From BOG-908 sp963795825 (GTDB taxonomy: Bacteria > Pseudomonadota > Alphaproteobacteria > Acetobacterales > Acetobacteraceae), in the NCBI GenBank assembly GCA_963795825.1, contig CAWCIW010000001.1:806001-870000 (forward strand): a DNA stretch of 64,000 nt, given 5' to 3'. Shown here one piece after another: positions 7,571-17,280 of this stretch (position 1 is its first letter; each line of letters begins with the position of its first letter). Position numbers and translations under genes: made by a program. Under the pieces are notes generated by a model. It saw nothing but the letters and a program-made list of their open reading frames with translations, was not told where the DNA came from and searched no databases.

Positions 7571-10204
7571 AAAGACCCAACCCGCCCAGACCCCGACGCC
7601 CTCCTGGCCGCCGCCGCCAAAGAGCACAACGGCGCCCTGAAGATCTTCCTGGGCGCCGCCCCAGGCGTAGGCAAAACCTGGGAGATGCTGGCCAACGCGC
7701 AGCGCGCCCGCGACGCCGGCCGGGACGTGCTGATCGGCATCGTGGAAACCCACGGAAGAGCCGGCACCGAGCGGCAGATCGGCACGCTGCCGCTGCTGCC
7801 CAGAAGCTCGATCGCCTATCGCGGCCAGGTGCTCGAAGAGTTCGACGTGGACGCCGCCCTCGCGCTGCACCCCTCGCTCCTGCTGGTCGACGAACTCGCC
7901 CATACCAACGCGCCCGGCAGCCGCCACAACAAAAGATGGGAGGACGTGGCCGAGCTGCTGGAAGCCGGCATCAACGTCTGGGCCACGCTCAACGTGCAGC
8001 ACCTGGAAAGCCTCAACGACGACATTGCCCGCATCACCGGCGTAAGGGTGGCGGAAACCCTGCCCGACCGGGTGATGGAAATGGCCGACGAGATCGAGTT
8101 CGTCGACCTGTCGCCGGGCGAGCTGCGCCGCCGGCTGCGCGACGGGCAGATCTACCGGCCGGATGTGGCGGCGCGCGCGCTGGAGAGCTTCTTCCGCGAG
8201 GGCAACCTGGCGGCATTGCGCGAGATCGGGCTGCGCCGGGCGGCGCAATACGTGGACCAGGACGTGCGCTCCTATATGCGCGCGCATGGCGTGGACGGCA
8301 TCTGGCCGGCGGGCGACCGCGTGCTGGCGCTGGTGGGTGCCGATAGCGGCGCCGAGGCGGTGGTGCGTCAGGCCAAGCGGCTGGCGGACGCCTTGCGCGC
8401 GCCCTGGCTCGCTTTGCATTTCGAGCGGACCGACGGGCTGGACGCGACCAGGCCGGCGCTCGACATGGCGACGAGCCTGGGCGCCGAGGTGGAGATACGC
8501 GCCGGCGGCCGGCTGGTGGAGACCACGCTGGAAGTGGCGCGCGCCCGCAACGTGACGCATCTGGTGATCGGCCGCGGTGCGCCGAGCTGGCGGCGGCGGC
8601 TGAGCGGGCGGACGCTGGCCGGCACGCTGGTGCGCCAGGGCCCGGAGTTCTCGATACATGTGGTGCCGGTGGGCGGGGTGGCGCTGCGGCGGCGTCGGGC
8701 CAGCCCGTGGCCGGAGGGCGCGTCGCCGTGGCTGGCCAGCACCGCTTTGGTGGGCGCGGTGATCGCGGCCGGCGAGCTGCTGCACGCGTATCTGGAGCAC
8801 GAGGCGCTGGGGATGATCTTCCTCGCTGCCGTGACGGCGATGGCCACCGTGTGGGGCCTGCCGGTGGCGCTCTACACCGCGGTGCTCAGCTTCCTCTCCT
8901 GGAACTTCTTCTTCATCCCGCCGGTGAACCACTTCACCATCTCGCAGCCGCGCGATGTGGTGGCACTTCTGGTGTTCCTGGGCGTGGCGACGGCCACCGG
9001 CTGGCTGGCCGGGCGGCTGCGGCTGGAGGCCAAGGCGGCGCAGGGGCGCATCGACAGCCTGCGGCGCATCTCGAGCTTCACCCGCCGGCTGGGCGAGCCG
9101 GCGACCGAGCCAGAGCTGGTGGCCGAGATCGCCCGGCTCGCCGGAGAGATCGTGGCGCCGGCCCTCCTGCTGATCGCCGAGGGCGAGGACCTCAACATAC
9201 GCGGTGCCGAACCGCCAACGCTCGACACGATGGATGACGGAAGCTGGGCGGCCGCGCGCTGGAGCTTCTCGCGCCAGGAGCAGGCCGGCCGCGGCACCGC
9301 CACGTTGCCCAGCGCCGCCTGGCGCTTCCTGCCGCTGCGCAATGCCCGCGCGGCGATCGGCGTGCTAGGTGTGCGGCCCGGCGGTGCGGTGGACCAGCCG
9401 AAGCTGCAATCGCTGCTGGCGCTGGCCGACCAGGCGGCCTCCGCGTTGGAACGGGTGCGCTTGGCGGCCGACGCCGCGCGCACCCAGGCCCACGCCGAGA
9501 CGCAGAAACTGCGCACCGCCTTGCTGAACAGCCTGGGCCACGACCTGCGCACGCCGCTGACCGGCATACGCGGCGCCGCCGGCTCGCTGCGCACCTCATG
9601 GGATACGCTACGCCCGGCGGATCGGGCGGACCTGCTGGCCAGCATCGAGCTCGATATCGTGCGGATGACCCGCTTCCTCGCCAACATCACCGAGATGACG
9701 CGTGTGGAGACAGGCGAGATCGTGCCGCGCCTGGAAGACGTGGCGGCCGCCGACGCGATCGAGGCGGCCTGCGCCAGGGTGCCGGGGCTGGGTCCGGTGC
9801 GGCTGGACGTGCCCTACACGCTGCCGGTGCTGTCCGCCGATCCCACGCTGCTCGAGCAGGTCCTGGTCAACATCCTGGAGAACGCGGTGAAATACGCGCC
9901 GGCGGGAACAGGGGTGGATGTGCTCGGGCGGATGCAGGGCGCGCTGCTCTGCCTGGCCATAACCGATGGCGGGCCCGGGATACCGGCCGCCGACCTGCCG
10001 CATGTGTTCGACAGCTTCTACCGCGCGCGCCGGGAGGATCGCACGGTGCCCGGCACAGGGCTCGGCCTGGCGATCGCGCGCGGGCTGACCGAGGCGATGG
10101 CCGGCACGATCGAGGCTGTCAGCCCGGCGGCACCGGGCGCCCGGCCGCCGGGGAGCGCCGGGCCGGGCACCACAATGCTGCTCCGGCTGCGGACCGCGCG
10201 ATGA
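7568..10204 (+). CDS. kdpD: Osmosensitive K+ channel sensor histidine kinase KdpD
   Basis: This membrane-bound sensor kinase of about 878 residues controls high-affinity K+ uptake. In order: an N-terminal KdpD domain with Walker A GAAPGVGKT, a universal-stress-protein-like domain, a DUF4118 membrane region with several helices (around GMIFLAAVTAMATVWGLPVA), a GAF-like region, a HisKA domain with the phospho-His in LLNSLGHDLRTPLTG, and a HATPase domain (NILENAVKYAP, DGGPGIP, GTGLGLAIARG). There is no ATG or GTG at the domain boundary. A CTG at 7568 sits 9 nt after AGAAGG from the repeat arm. A TTG at 7505 would translate the repeat itself as an N-terminal extension. The gene overlaps kdpE by ATGA. 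Confidence 0.93.
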   Translation: MKDPTRPDPDALLAAAAKEHNGALKIFLGAAPGVGKTWEMLANAQRARDAGRDVLIGIVETHGRAGTERQIGTLPLLPRSSIAYRGQVLEEFDVDAALALHPSLLLVDELAHTNAPGSRHNKRWEDVAELLEAGINVWATLNVQHLESLNDDIARITGVRVAETLPDRVMEMADEIEFVDLSPGELRRRLRDGQIYRPDVAARALESFFREGNLAALREIGLRRAAQYVDQDVRSYMRAHGVDGIWPAGDRVLALVGADSGAEAVVRQAKRLADALRAPWLALHFERTDGLDATRPALDMATSLGAEVEIRAGGRLVETTLEVARARNVTHLVIGRGAPSWRRRLSGRTLAGTLVRQGPEFSIHVVPVGGVALRRRRASPWPEGASPWLASTALVGAVIAAGELLHAYLEHEALGMIFLAAVTAMATVWGLPVALYTAVLSFLSWNFFFIPPVNHFTISQPRDVVALLVFLGVATATGWLAGRLRLEAKAAQGRIDSLRRISSFTRRLGEPATEPELVAEIARLAGEIVAPALLLIAEGEDLNIRGAEPPTLDTMDDGSWAAARWSFSRQEQAGRGTATLPSAAWRFLPLRNARAAIGVLGVRPGGAVDQPKLQSLLALADQAASALERVRLAADAARTQAHAETQKLRTALLNSLGHDLRTPLTGIRGAAGSLRTSWDTLRPADRADLLASIELDIVRMTRFLANITEMTRVETGEIVPRLEDVAAADAIEAACARVPGLGPVRLDVPYTLPVLSADPTLLEQVLVNILENAVKYAPAGTGVDVLGRMQGALLCLAITDGGPGIPAADLPHVFDSFYRARREDRTVPGTGLGLAIARGLTEAMAGTIEAVSPAAPGARPPGSAGPGTTMLLRLRTAR

Positions 10205-10962
10205 ACCCCGCCGAGGCCGCGCGGCCGGCCGTGCTGCTGGACCGCGCGCTGGTCTTGCTGGTCGATGACGAGCCGCAGATACACCGCTTCCTGCGCCCCA
10301 CCCTCGAGGCGGCGGGTTACGAGGTGGCGCGCGCCGATACCGGCGGCGCGGCCCTGGCGGCTGCAGCCAGGCGGCCCCCCGCGCTGATCCTGCTCGACCT
10401 CGGCCTGCCAGATATGGACGGTCAGGATGTGCTGGCGCGGTTGCGCGCGCTTGCGCCGACTCCTGTGATCGTGCTCTCCGCGCGCGACCGGGCGGCGGAG
10501 AAGATACGCGCGCTGGATGCCGGCGCCAGCGACTACGTGGAAAAGCCGTTCGACATGGGCGAGCTGCTGGCGCGCATACGGGTGGCGCTGCGCCAGGAGC
10601 GCGGGCCGGAGGCGGCTTCCGGCGTGTTCCATGTGGCGCCGCTGGAAATGGACCTGGTGCACCGGCGGGTGCGCGTGTCCGGCGCCGCCGTGCAGTTGAC
10701 ACCGCGAGAATACGATCTGTTGGCGTTTCTGGTGCGCAACGTGGATCGCGTGATCACCCACCGGCAGCTTCTGACGGCTGTCTGGGGCCCGGCGCACGGC
10801 TCGGACGTTCAATATCTTCGCGTGTATATCGGCCATCTTCGCCAGAAGCTTGGTGCGGTTGCAGGCGCGCTGGTCAGCACGGAACCCGGCGTGGGGTATC
10901 GGTTGCTGGGGCAGAGCCCTGTTGCCGTTTTGGATGCAGAAACGCCCGGAAGTACTTGTTAA
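10201..10962 (+). CDS. kdpE: Response regulator KdpE
   Basis: An OmpR-family regulator of 253 residues. The receiver domain has the acidic pair in VLLVDDEPQIH, the phospho-acceptor Asp in LILLDLGLPDMDG, and the conserved Lys in YVEKPFD. The C-terminal winged helix carries LTPREYDLLAFLVRN and the GYRLL end. The ATG overlaps the kdpD stop (ATGA), so the pair is translationally coupled. No kdpFABC transporter genes are next to it in this window, so the targets lie elsewhere. Confidence 0.94.
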   Translation: MNPAEAARPAVLLDRALVLLVDDEPQIHRFLRPTLEAAGYEVARADTGGAALAAAARRPPALILLDLGLPDMDGQDVLARLRALAPTPVIVLSARDRAAEKIRALDAGASDYVEKPFDMGELLARIRVALRQERGPEAASGVFHVAPLEMDLVHRRVRVSGAAVQLTPREYDLLAFLVRNVDRVITHRQLLTAVWGPAHGSDVQYLRVYIGHLRQKLGAVAGALVSTEPGVGYRLLGQSPVAVLDAETPGSTC

Positions 10963-10979
10963 GTCGTAAACACCCCCAC

Positions 10980-10999
10980 TGTGTGAAACGTATCACACA
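10980..10999 (+). promoter_or_regulatory. CRP/FNR-type palindrome upstream of an unknown gene
   Basis: TGTGTGA-AACGTA-TCACACA is a perfect 7-bp inverted repeat around 6 bp. It contains the full CRP consensus TGTGA-N6-TCACA. It lies 54 bp before the ATG at 11053. A weak -10-like TATGTT at 11015-11020 would put the site near -38 to -40, a class II activator geometry. The promoter elements are inferred. Confidence 0.6.
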
Positions 11000-11052
11000 C
11001 GCTCACGGAAAAGTTATGTTAACACGCTCGTATTAACCGGGTGGTGAGTTCC

Positions 11053-11508
11053 ATGCCCTTACGTCAGCCAGCGTTAGCCAACACCGTGATCTCCTTCGCG
11101 CTCCATGCGGCGCGATCTTCCTGCATCGCGCATGAGACCTGCCTCACACCGCAGGACCGCATGCAGGTGAATTCCTGGCGGGACCGCGCCCGGCAGGCCG
11201 GCTACGATCGTATGGTGATACATGACCGCGACGAGGGGGATGCCTCCGAGGTCGGCAATTTTCTCAGCCTGTATGCGCGTGGCCAGGCCTGGTCGCGCTG
11301 GGGCTTTGCGCGGTCCGGCGGCCGGGTGCGCGCCTGGTGCTGCCTCACCGGCACCGATGTGGGCGAGTTCGTCAGCCTGAGCGAAGCGTTCCAGGCGGTG
11401 CTGCAGGACTACAGCGAGACGAGCCCGCAGCAGGTTGCGGACGCCGTGGTCGCCAGCAACGTGGTGCAGGTCAGTTTCGGCGGGCGCGCCGGCAACGTGG
11501 CGGCGTAA
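11053..11508 (+). CDS. Conserved hypothetical protein behind a CRP-type site
   Basis: A 151-residue protein from ATG 11053 (GTG 11041 is an alternative). I do not recognise a named family. The N-terminal part is slightly hydrophobic (NTVISFALHAARSSCIAHE). The middle has alternating acidic/basic stretches (RMVIHDRDEGDASEVGNFLS) and aromatic residues (GQAWSRWGFARSG). The C-terminal end is LSEAFQAVLQDYSETSP. No signal peptide or membrane helix is clear, so it is probably cytoplasmic. It is separated from kdpE by the palindrome at 10980-10999, which suggests its own cAMP- or redox-linked control. Confidence 0.6.
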   Translation: MPLRQPALANTVISFALHAARSSCIAHETCLTPQDRMQVNSWRDRARQAGYDRMVIHDRDEGDASEVGNFLSLYARGQAWSRWGFARSGGRVRAWCCLTGTDVGEFVSLSEAFQAVLQDYSETSPQQVADAVVASNVVQVSFGGRAGNVAA

Positions 11509-11864
11509 GCCTGCTGCGCGGTTCGGGCGTTCCGCGCTGGCCGCCCTTGGAAGCTGCCCGCTTACAGGGTGTGCGCGGCAGGGCGCCACGTCCGGCCCTA
11601 TTGCCGGCTACACCGAGGCGCGGCACGGCATTTACGCAAGAGTTCAAAGGCGTTCGACGCGGTACTCGACGCCCAAGTGCCGTGCGGGATTACGCGCGCA
11701 TAGTGCCCGTTTTCGAAGCGACCTGGTCAGGGCCCGACGAGGCCCTCGCGCGCGGGGCAACCTCGGAGAAGCGCGCCGACGTGGCGGTGTCGTTCGGCCC
11801 ATAGTTCGGCTGGCACCTCGGGCCGCGCCCAGTACGTTACGCGGCTGGTGACCCCGCGGGCCGG
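11509..11864. other. Intergenic stretch without a recognised gene
   Basis: This 356-bp GC-rich stretch lies between two plus-strand genes. A short inverted pair (GGCACGGCA near 11620, TGCCGTGC near 11680) could form a weak hairpin. Open frames here have no start or composition that would support a gene. I see nothing else. Confidence 0.4.
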
Positions 11865-11900
11865 ATGATACGCTGGTCGCTTAATGCTGAAAGTCACCAG

Positions 11901-12950
11901 ATGCGTGGGTCGCTTCGCCTGTCCGAGCGCTGGTTCAACCGCGGCCTCTGGGTCGTGGCACTGGTTTTCGCCTTTTGCCTGGTCGGCCTCGGCAGCCTGG
12001 TCGTGGACGACCTGCCGCGCGTCGAACGGCAGGCGCAGCGCGAGGATTTCCTGGACCAGGCCGCGGTAACGCCGCTGCTCGAGGCGGTCGACCAAGGCAA
12101 GCACGACGAGGCCGATGCCAACAACGCCGGTGAGCAGGCAAACCTGAAGCTGGAGGCCGCCCAGCAGGGCTACGCGTCCGCGAAGGAGGCGTTCGGCAAC
12201 TGGCTGGAGACCCGCAAGGCGACCAATCTTTCCGGTCAGGATCGCGACCTGGTCGCCCGTACACAGGCGTTGGACGCCCTCAATGCGGCGCGGATCGCGG
12301 CGCAGCGGTCGGTCGATACCGCGGACCAGGCCGTGCTGAACGCGCAGCAGGCGCAGAAGAATGCCAGCGCGCAGCTCGAACGACTGGATGCGGCCGCCGA
12401 CAGCCGGCTGGCTGCCGCGCGCGCCAGCGCCGATCTTCGCGTGTTCGGCTATCGCCTGGCACTGACGCTGCCTTTGCTTGGGGTGGCGGGATGGCTGTTC
12501 CTGCGCCGCCGGCAATCCACGTGGTGGCCCTTCGTCTGGGGCTTCATCCTGTTTGCGCTGTTCACGTTCTTCGTCGAGCTCGTGCCCTATCTGCCGAGCT
12601 ACGGCGGCTACGTGCATTACGGCGTGGGCCTCGTCGTCACCGTTCTGCTTGGCCGATACACGATCCTGTCGCTACGCCGCCACATGGCTTTGCAGAAGGC
12701 GGCCGAACTCCTCCCCGACCAGAACCGCCGCCACGAGCTCGATTACGACACGGCTCTTGCCCGGCTGGCAAAGGCCCGATGCCCCGGATGCGAAAGGCCG
12801 ATCGACCTGCAGGACACCGCGAACGATTTCTGCCCGCATTGCGGCATCGGGGTGTTCGACCATTGCGGCAGCTGCACGTCGCGGAAAAGCGCGTTTGCCC
12901 GGTTCTGCCATGCTTGCGGGGCGCCTTCGGCTGAGGCGGTTGCCGGGTGA
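11901..12950 (+). CDS. Membrane protein with coiled coil and C-terminal zinc ribbons
   Basis: A 349-residue protein from ATG 11901; ATG 11865 would add 12 residues. The first transmembrane helix is WVVALVFAFCLVGLGSLVV. A long Ala/Gln/Glu-rich region with coiled-coil character spans about residues 40-175 (ANLKLEAAQQGYASAKEAF, VLNAQQAQKNASAQLERL). Three more helices follow (ALTLPLLGVAGWLFL, GFILFALFTFFVELV, GVGLVVTVLLG). The C-terminus holds CPGC...CPHC...CGSC...FCHACG, two zinc ribbons in tandem. The long loop between helix 1 and helix 2 is probably periplasmic and the ribbons cytoplasmic, giving a transmembrane sensor or scaffold layout. Function unknown. Confidence 0.72.
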   Translation: MRGSLRLSERWFNRGLWVVALVFAFCLVGLGSLVVDDLPRVERQAQREDFLDQAAVTPLLEAVDQGKHDEADANNAGEQANLKLEAAQQGYASAKEAFGNWLETRKATNLSGQDRDLVARTQALDALNAARIAAQRSVDTADQAVLNAQQAQKNASAQLERLDAAADSRLAAARASADLRVFGYRLALTLPLLGVAGWLFLRRRQSTWWPFVWGFILFALFTFFVELVPYLPSYGGYVHYGVGLVVTVLLGRYTILSLRRHMALQKAAELLPDQNRRHELDYDTALARLAKARCPGCERPIDLQDTANDFCPHCGIGVFDHCGSCTSRKSAFARFCHACGAPSAEAVAG

Positions 12951-12956
12951 TCGGGG

Positions 12957-13128
12957 GCAAGGAAGCGAGCAAGTAGTCCTTTTTCGAGAAAAAGGACCAA
13001 AAAGCTTTTGCTCCGACGCCTGCATCGGCGCCTGGCGCTCGTGTGCAGGTCGGTGCGGCTGCGATAAGACCCTCATTCTCGTGGAGGCGTCGGATACTTT
13101 CTCGAAAAAAGACTGCTTTCTTCTCCCG
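12957..13128. repeat. A/T-hairpin dispersed repeat, copy 5 (full copy, arms B/decayed B)
   Basis: The left arm is an intact type B (AGTCC...GGACC) hairpin with AAAAGCTTTTG and TCCGACGCCTGC. The centre holds a core like CAGGTCGGTGCGGCTGCGA. The right arm has lost the AAAAGCTTTT segment and half the stem, but keeps GACTGCTTTCTTC. It starts 6 bp after the stop of the zinc-ribbon membrane protein. Confidence 0.9.
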
Positions 13129-13187
13129 TGAGAGCCGTCGCCGGGCGCGCCATCCGACCCGAACACCCATACAAGGAAGCCACATCT

Positions 13188-13571
13188 ATGCCGTTTGTGA
13201 ACATTTCCCTGCTGAAGGGGAAGTCGCGGGACTATCACCGCGCTCTCGCCGACAGCGTGCACCAGGCTCTGGTCGACACCTACGACGTTTCCGCCGACGA
13301 CCGTTTCCAGATCGTCAAAGCCTACGATCCGGAGGAACTGATCTACGACGAGGCGTATGTCGGCATCCCCCGCTCGCTGGACGTGGTGTTCATCCAGATC
13401 ACCGCCAGCAACACGCGGGATTTGCAGAAGAAAAAGGCGCTGTTCAAGGCGATCGCGGATCGTTTGTGCGTCCACCCGGGCGTGCGGCCGGAAGATGTCC
13501 AGGTGATCCTCACTTCGAACGCCAGGGAAGACTGGTCGTTCGGCAACGGCCTGGCGACCTACGCCCCCTGA
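13188..13571 (+). CDS. Tautomerase family protein
   Basis: A 127-residue protein of the tautomerase/MIF superfamily, starting MPFVNISLLKGKS with the conserved Pro right after the initiator Met. That proline becomes the N-terminal catalytic base after Met removal. A second beta-alpha unit is visible (DVVFIQITASNTRDLQKKK), and the size suggests a fused two-unit fold like the 4-oxalocrotonate tautomerase relatives of about 125 residues. The ribosome binding site AAGGAAG lies at 13173-13179. The substrate is unknown. It stands alone between a repeat and a convergent gene. Confidence 0.82.
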   Translation: MPFVNISLLKGKSRDYHRALADSVHQALVDTYDVSADDRFQIVKAYDPEELIYDEAYVGIPRSLDVVFIQITASNTRDLQKKKALFKAIADRLCVHPGVRPEDVQVILTSNAREDWSFGNGLATYAP

Positions 13572-13675
13572 TATGCGCACAGAGGCACGGCGCGGTTCCG
13601 CGTCTCCTGTTTGCGATCGCCCGGGCTAAGCACGCATGCTAGGGCGGGGGCGGGTAGTCCGCGGCCGGCGCGGGC

Positions 13676-14506
13676 TTACGCCGCCGCCAGAACCACGCGC
13701 TTGAACCGGTCCCGCCGCTTGCACATGAACATCCAGGCGCCGCGCGTCGCCAGCCCCGACACCCGGCCCCGCGGCGGCAGCCCGATCGCCTTGAGGATCA
13801 TGCCGACCGCGCGCTCGAGGTGGCGGTAGCGATACATCGTCATCGCGCGCGACATGTAGCCGGCGATCGCCGTCTCGTGCTGGTAGGTGGCGTCCGGCGG
13901 CGAGTTGCCGCAGTAGAACGCGTAGGCCAGCTCGTCGTCTTCGCTCTCGCCGATGCGGCTCAGCGCGATGCGCATGCGCTGGAACAGGCTGATGCGCTCG
14001 CGCTTCAGGTAACGCTTCATGTGGTCGTAGAACAGCTTGAAATGGCGGAACTCGTCGGCCGCGATCAGCCGGCAGATATCCTGCAGCACGGGCTCCTCTG
14101 CGGCGTCGCCCAGCGCCGAATAGTAGCTCGACGTGCCGCTCTCCACCATGCAGCGCGCGATCAGCTCGCCGGTGCGCGAGCCGCGTATCGAGGCGTCCGT
14201 ATCGAGCAACGGCAAGTGGTAGCCCTCTTTGTAGCGCTTGAACGCCACCTCGAAATCCCAGCCGGGATCGGCGAGCATGGCCCAGCGGCCCAGCGTGTCG
14301 CCATGTTGGACTTCCTCGACGGACCATCGATCCGCGGCGCCGCAGAAATCGGGGTCTTCGGCGAACACGCGGTTCAGGTAGGTGCCGTAATCGATGCCGT
14401 TCCGCTCGACGAGGGCCGCGGCTTTCACCAGCGCCACGATCTGCGGATCGAGCTTTGAGGGGTCGAACCGGTCCCAGGGGACCTCCTCGATCCGCCAATG
14501 TTTCAT
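13676..14506 (-). CDS. Ferritin-like di-iron protein, acyl-ACP desaturase-like
   Basis: A 276-residue helical protein with two copies of the di-iron signature: WSVEEVQHGDTLG (E-x2-H type) and LIAADEFRHFKLFYDH (DE-x2-H type). The spacing and the EE-x2-H/DE-x2-H pair fit the acyl-ACP desaturase and related ferritin-like oxygenase superfamily. It lacks the full EENRHG desaturase box, so its oxidative substrate is uncertain. A basic C-terminal tail (FMCKRRDRFKRVVL) could bind membrane or nucleic acid. It is convergent with the tautomerase gene, and its ATG at 14506 lies about 250 bp from the end of atpC. Confidence 0.72.
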   Translation of the reverse strand: MKHWRIEEVPWDRFDPSKLDPQIVALVKAAALVERNGIDYGTYLNRVFAEDPDFCGAADRWSVEEVQHGDTLGRWAMLADPGWDFEVAFKRYKEGYHLPLLDTDASIRGSRTGELIARCMVESGTSSYYSALGDAAEEPVLQDICRLIAADEFRHFKLFYDHMKRYLKRERISLFQRMRIALSRIGESEDDELAYAFYCGNSPPDATYQHETAIAGYMSRAMTMYRYRHLERAVGMILKAIGLPPRGRVSGLATRGAWMFMCKRRDRFKRVVLAAA

Positions 14507-14689
14507 CGTGGCACCATCATGTTCATCCCGTTCGGTTCAGCCTGCCTGACGCGGCGCAGAGATGCGCCGCCTATCTGCAGGATGCCAGGGCGCGTCTCCG
14601 GCAATGCGACGCGTCCAGGCGACCGGTCCATATATTAGCGAAGACCCTGCCATCGGTTGCACTGCGGCGAAAGGCCGCGCGTGCTGGCT

Positions 14690-14705
14690 GTTGCCGCGCG
14701 GCAAC
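14690..14705. other. Short GC-rich palindrome after atpC
   Basis: GTTGCC-GCGC-GGCAAC is a perfect hairpin 53 bp beyond the end of atpC. No T-run follows in the direction of atp transcription, so intrinsic termination is possible but not shown. Confidence 0.4.
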
Positions 14706-14758
14706 ACCGCCGCGCCGCCCGAATAGTTAACGGGCCCGGGTGCGGCCCGGATGCAGGC

Positions 14759-15166
14759 TCAGGCAGCCTGGGCGTATTGCACCGCGGCGCGGGTCGATTG
14801 CAGGCGGTCGAGCACGGCGTCGCGCGCGTTGATGTCGGCCTTATCCACCTCGGCCCAGGCGGCTTCGGCATCGGCCAGGCTGCGGGCGGCGCCGGCGGCG
14901 GAGAGTTCGGCGACAGGCGTCGCGTCGTCGGCCAGGATGGTGCAGCGCTCCGGGGTAATCTCGGCAAAACCGCCGCCGACGAACAGGCGGTCGGTGACTT
15001 CGCTGCCCTGGTGCAGCGCGATCACGCCGCCGCGCAGGAGCACGATCATCGGGGCGTGGTTTTCCATCGCGGCGAGGTCGCCCTCGTAGCCGGGCATGAC
15101 GACCATGTCGACTTCGCGGCTCAGGACCAGGCGGGCGGGGGAGACGATTTCTAGTTGGACTGGCAT
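14759..15166 (-). CDS. atpC: ATP synthase F1 subunit epsilon
   Basis: A 135-residue protein, the usual epsilon length. The N-terminal beta-sandwich begins MPVQLEIVSPARLVLSREVD, with the family motif MPGYEGDLAAMENHAPMIV, followed by the helical C-terminal hairpin (LADAEAAWAEVDKADINARD). Epsilon sits on the central stalk and inhibits idle ATP hydrolysis. It is the last gene of the F1 operon and is separated from atpD by a dispersed repeat. A Shine-Dalgarno-like TAGGAA lies between the repeat and its ATG. Confidence 0.96.
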   Translation of the reverse strand: MPVQLEIVSPARLVLSREVDMVVMPGYEGDLAAMENHAPMIVLLRGGVIALHQGSEVTDRLFVGGGFAEITPERCTILADDATPVAELSAAGAARSLADAEAAWAEVDKADINARDAVLDRLQSTRAAVQYAQAA

Positions 15167-15180
15167 ATCGGGTTCCTAAG

Positions 15181-15318
15181 GAAGCAAGGCCTTCTTTTTC
15201 GAGAAAAAGAAGCAAAAAGCTTTTGCTCCCTGTCGGCGACCTTGCAGGAGAGGTGCGCGACAGCGGAGTCAGAAGTCTTTTGCTTCTTTTCTTCAGAAAA
15301 GAAGGCCTTTCTTGCTCG
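15181..15318. repeat. A/T-hairpin dispersed repeat, copy 6 (arms A/A), inside the atp operon
   Basis: A 138-bp copy lies between atpD and atpC. Both arms have CTTC/GAAG stems with different loops (CGAG on the left, TTCA on the right), and a short centre carries CCCTGTCGGCGA. It begins within 2 bp of the atpD stop codon and ends before the atpC ribosome binding site, so the operon reading order is undisturbed. Confidence 0.93.
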
Positions 15319-15319
15319 C

Positions 15320-16750
<1,431 letters not shown>

Positions 16751-16916
16751 GTGTTGAGTGCTCCGAAAGTAGGTAAGGCCAGTTCGTTGCGCTGGACCCG
16801 TCATGCGCGACGCGCAGTCGCGGGACGGGAGCGGGACCAGCCCCGGTCGTCGATTTGCGGCGTTATTAGACGGGGATCGGGGGTTGCGCTAGGCGCAGCG
16901 ACGCTTTTCCGCAGCT

Positions 16917-17180
16917 TTACTTGAGCTGGCTGTCTTTGCTGCCCCTGCGGTTGATGCCGCCGGTGAGCGGGCGGGCGTCGCGTTCGGACTGGCAGGCGAT
17001 GCAGGTACGCACGCCTTGCAGCGCCTGGCGGCGGGCCTGGGGGATTTCCTCGCCACATTCCATGCAGTGGCTCTGGCCCTCGCCCGATGCCAGGCGGGCG
17101 CGGGCGCGCTGAACCTCGTCGGTGATGGTGTCGTCGATCTGGTCCTGCACCGCGCCGTCCGGCGCCCATCCGCTTGCCAT
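16917..17180 (-). CDS. DksA/TraR-family C4 zinc-finger protein inside the atp operon
   Basis: An 87-residue protein with one C4 zinc finger (HCMECGEEIPQARRQALQG...CIACQ). This resembles the short YbiI/TraR members, which lack the long coiled-coil tip of full DksA. Relatives bind the RNA polymerase secondary channel and modulate initiation, sometimes together with ppGpp. It is co-directional with the ATP synthase genes, after atpG and before atpD, with about 170 bp to the atpD start. Co-transcription is inferred from position. Confidence 0.85.
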   Translation of the reverse strand: MASGWAPDGAVQDQIDDTITDEVQRARARLASGEGQSHCMECGEEIPQARRQALQGVRTCIACQSERDARPLTGGINRRGSKDSQLK

Positions 17181-17280
17181 GTCTCGCCCTCGCTGTTCGG
17201 CAGAGGGCGGAGATGGGTATTGTCGGCCTTAGTTCAAACGTGTGGGCGTGCCGGGCAGGTCGGGATGTGCCCGTAAAGGC

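Noticed and set aside
11865..11900. Earlier ATG for the zinc-ribbon membrane protein
   Set aside because: It is possible but adds 12 residues with no ribosome binding site. The ATG at 11901 is closer to the first membrane helix.
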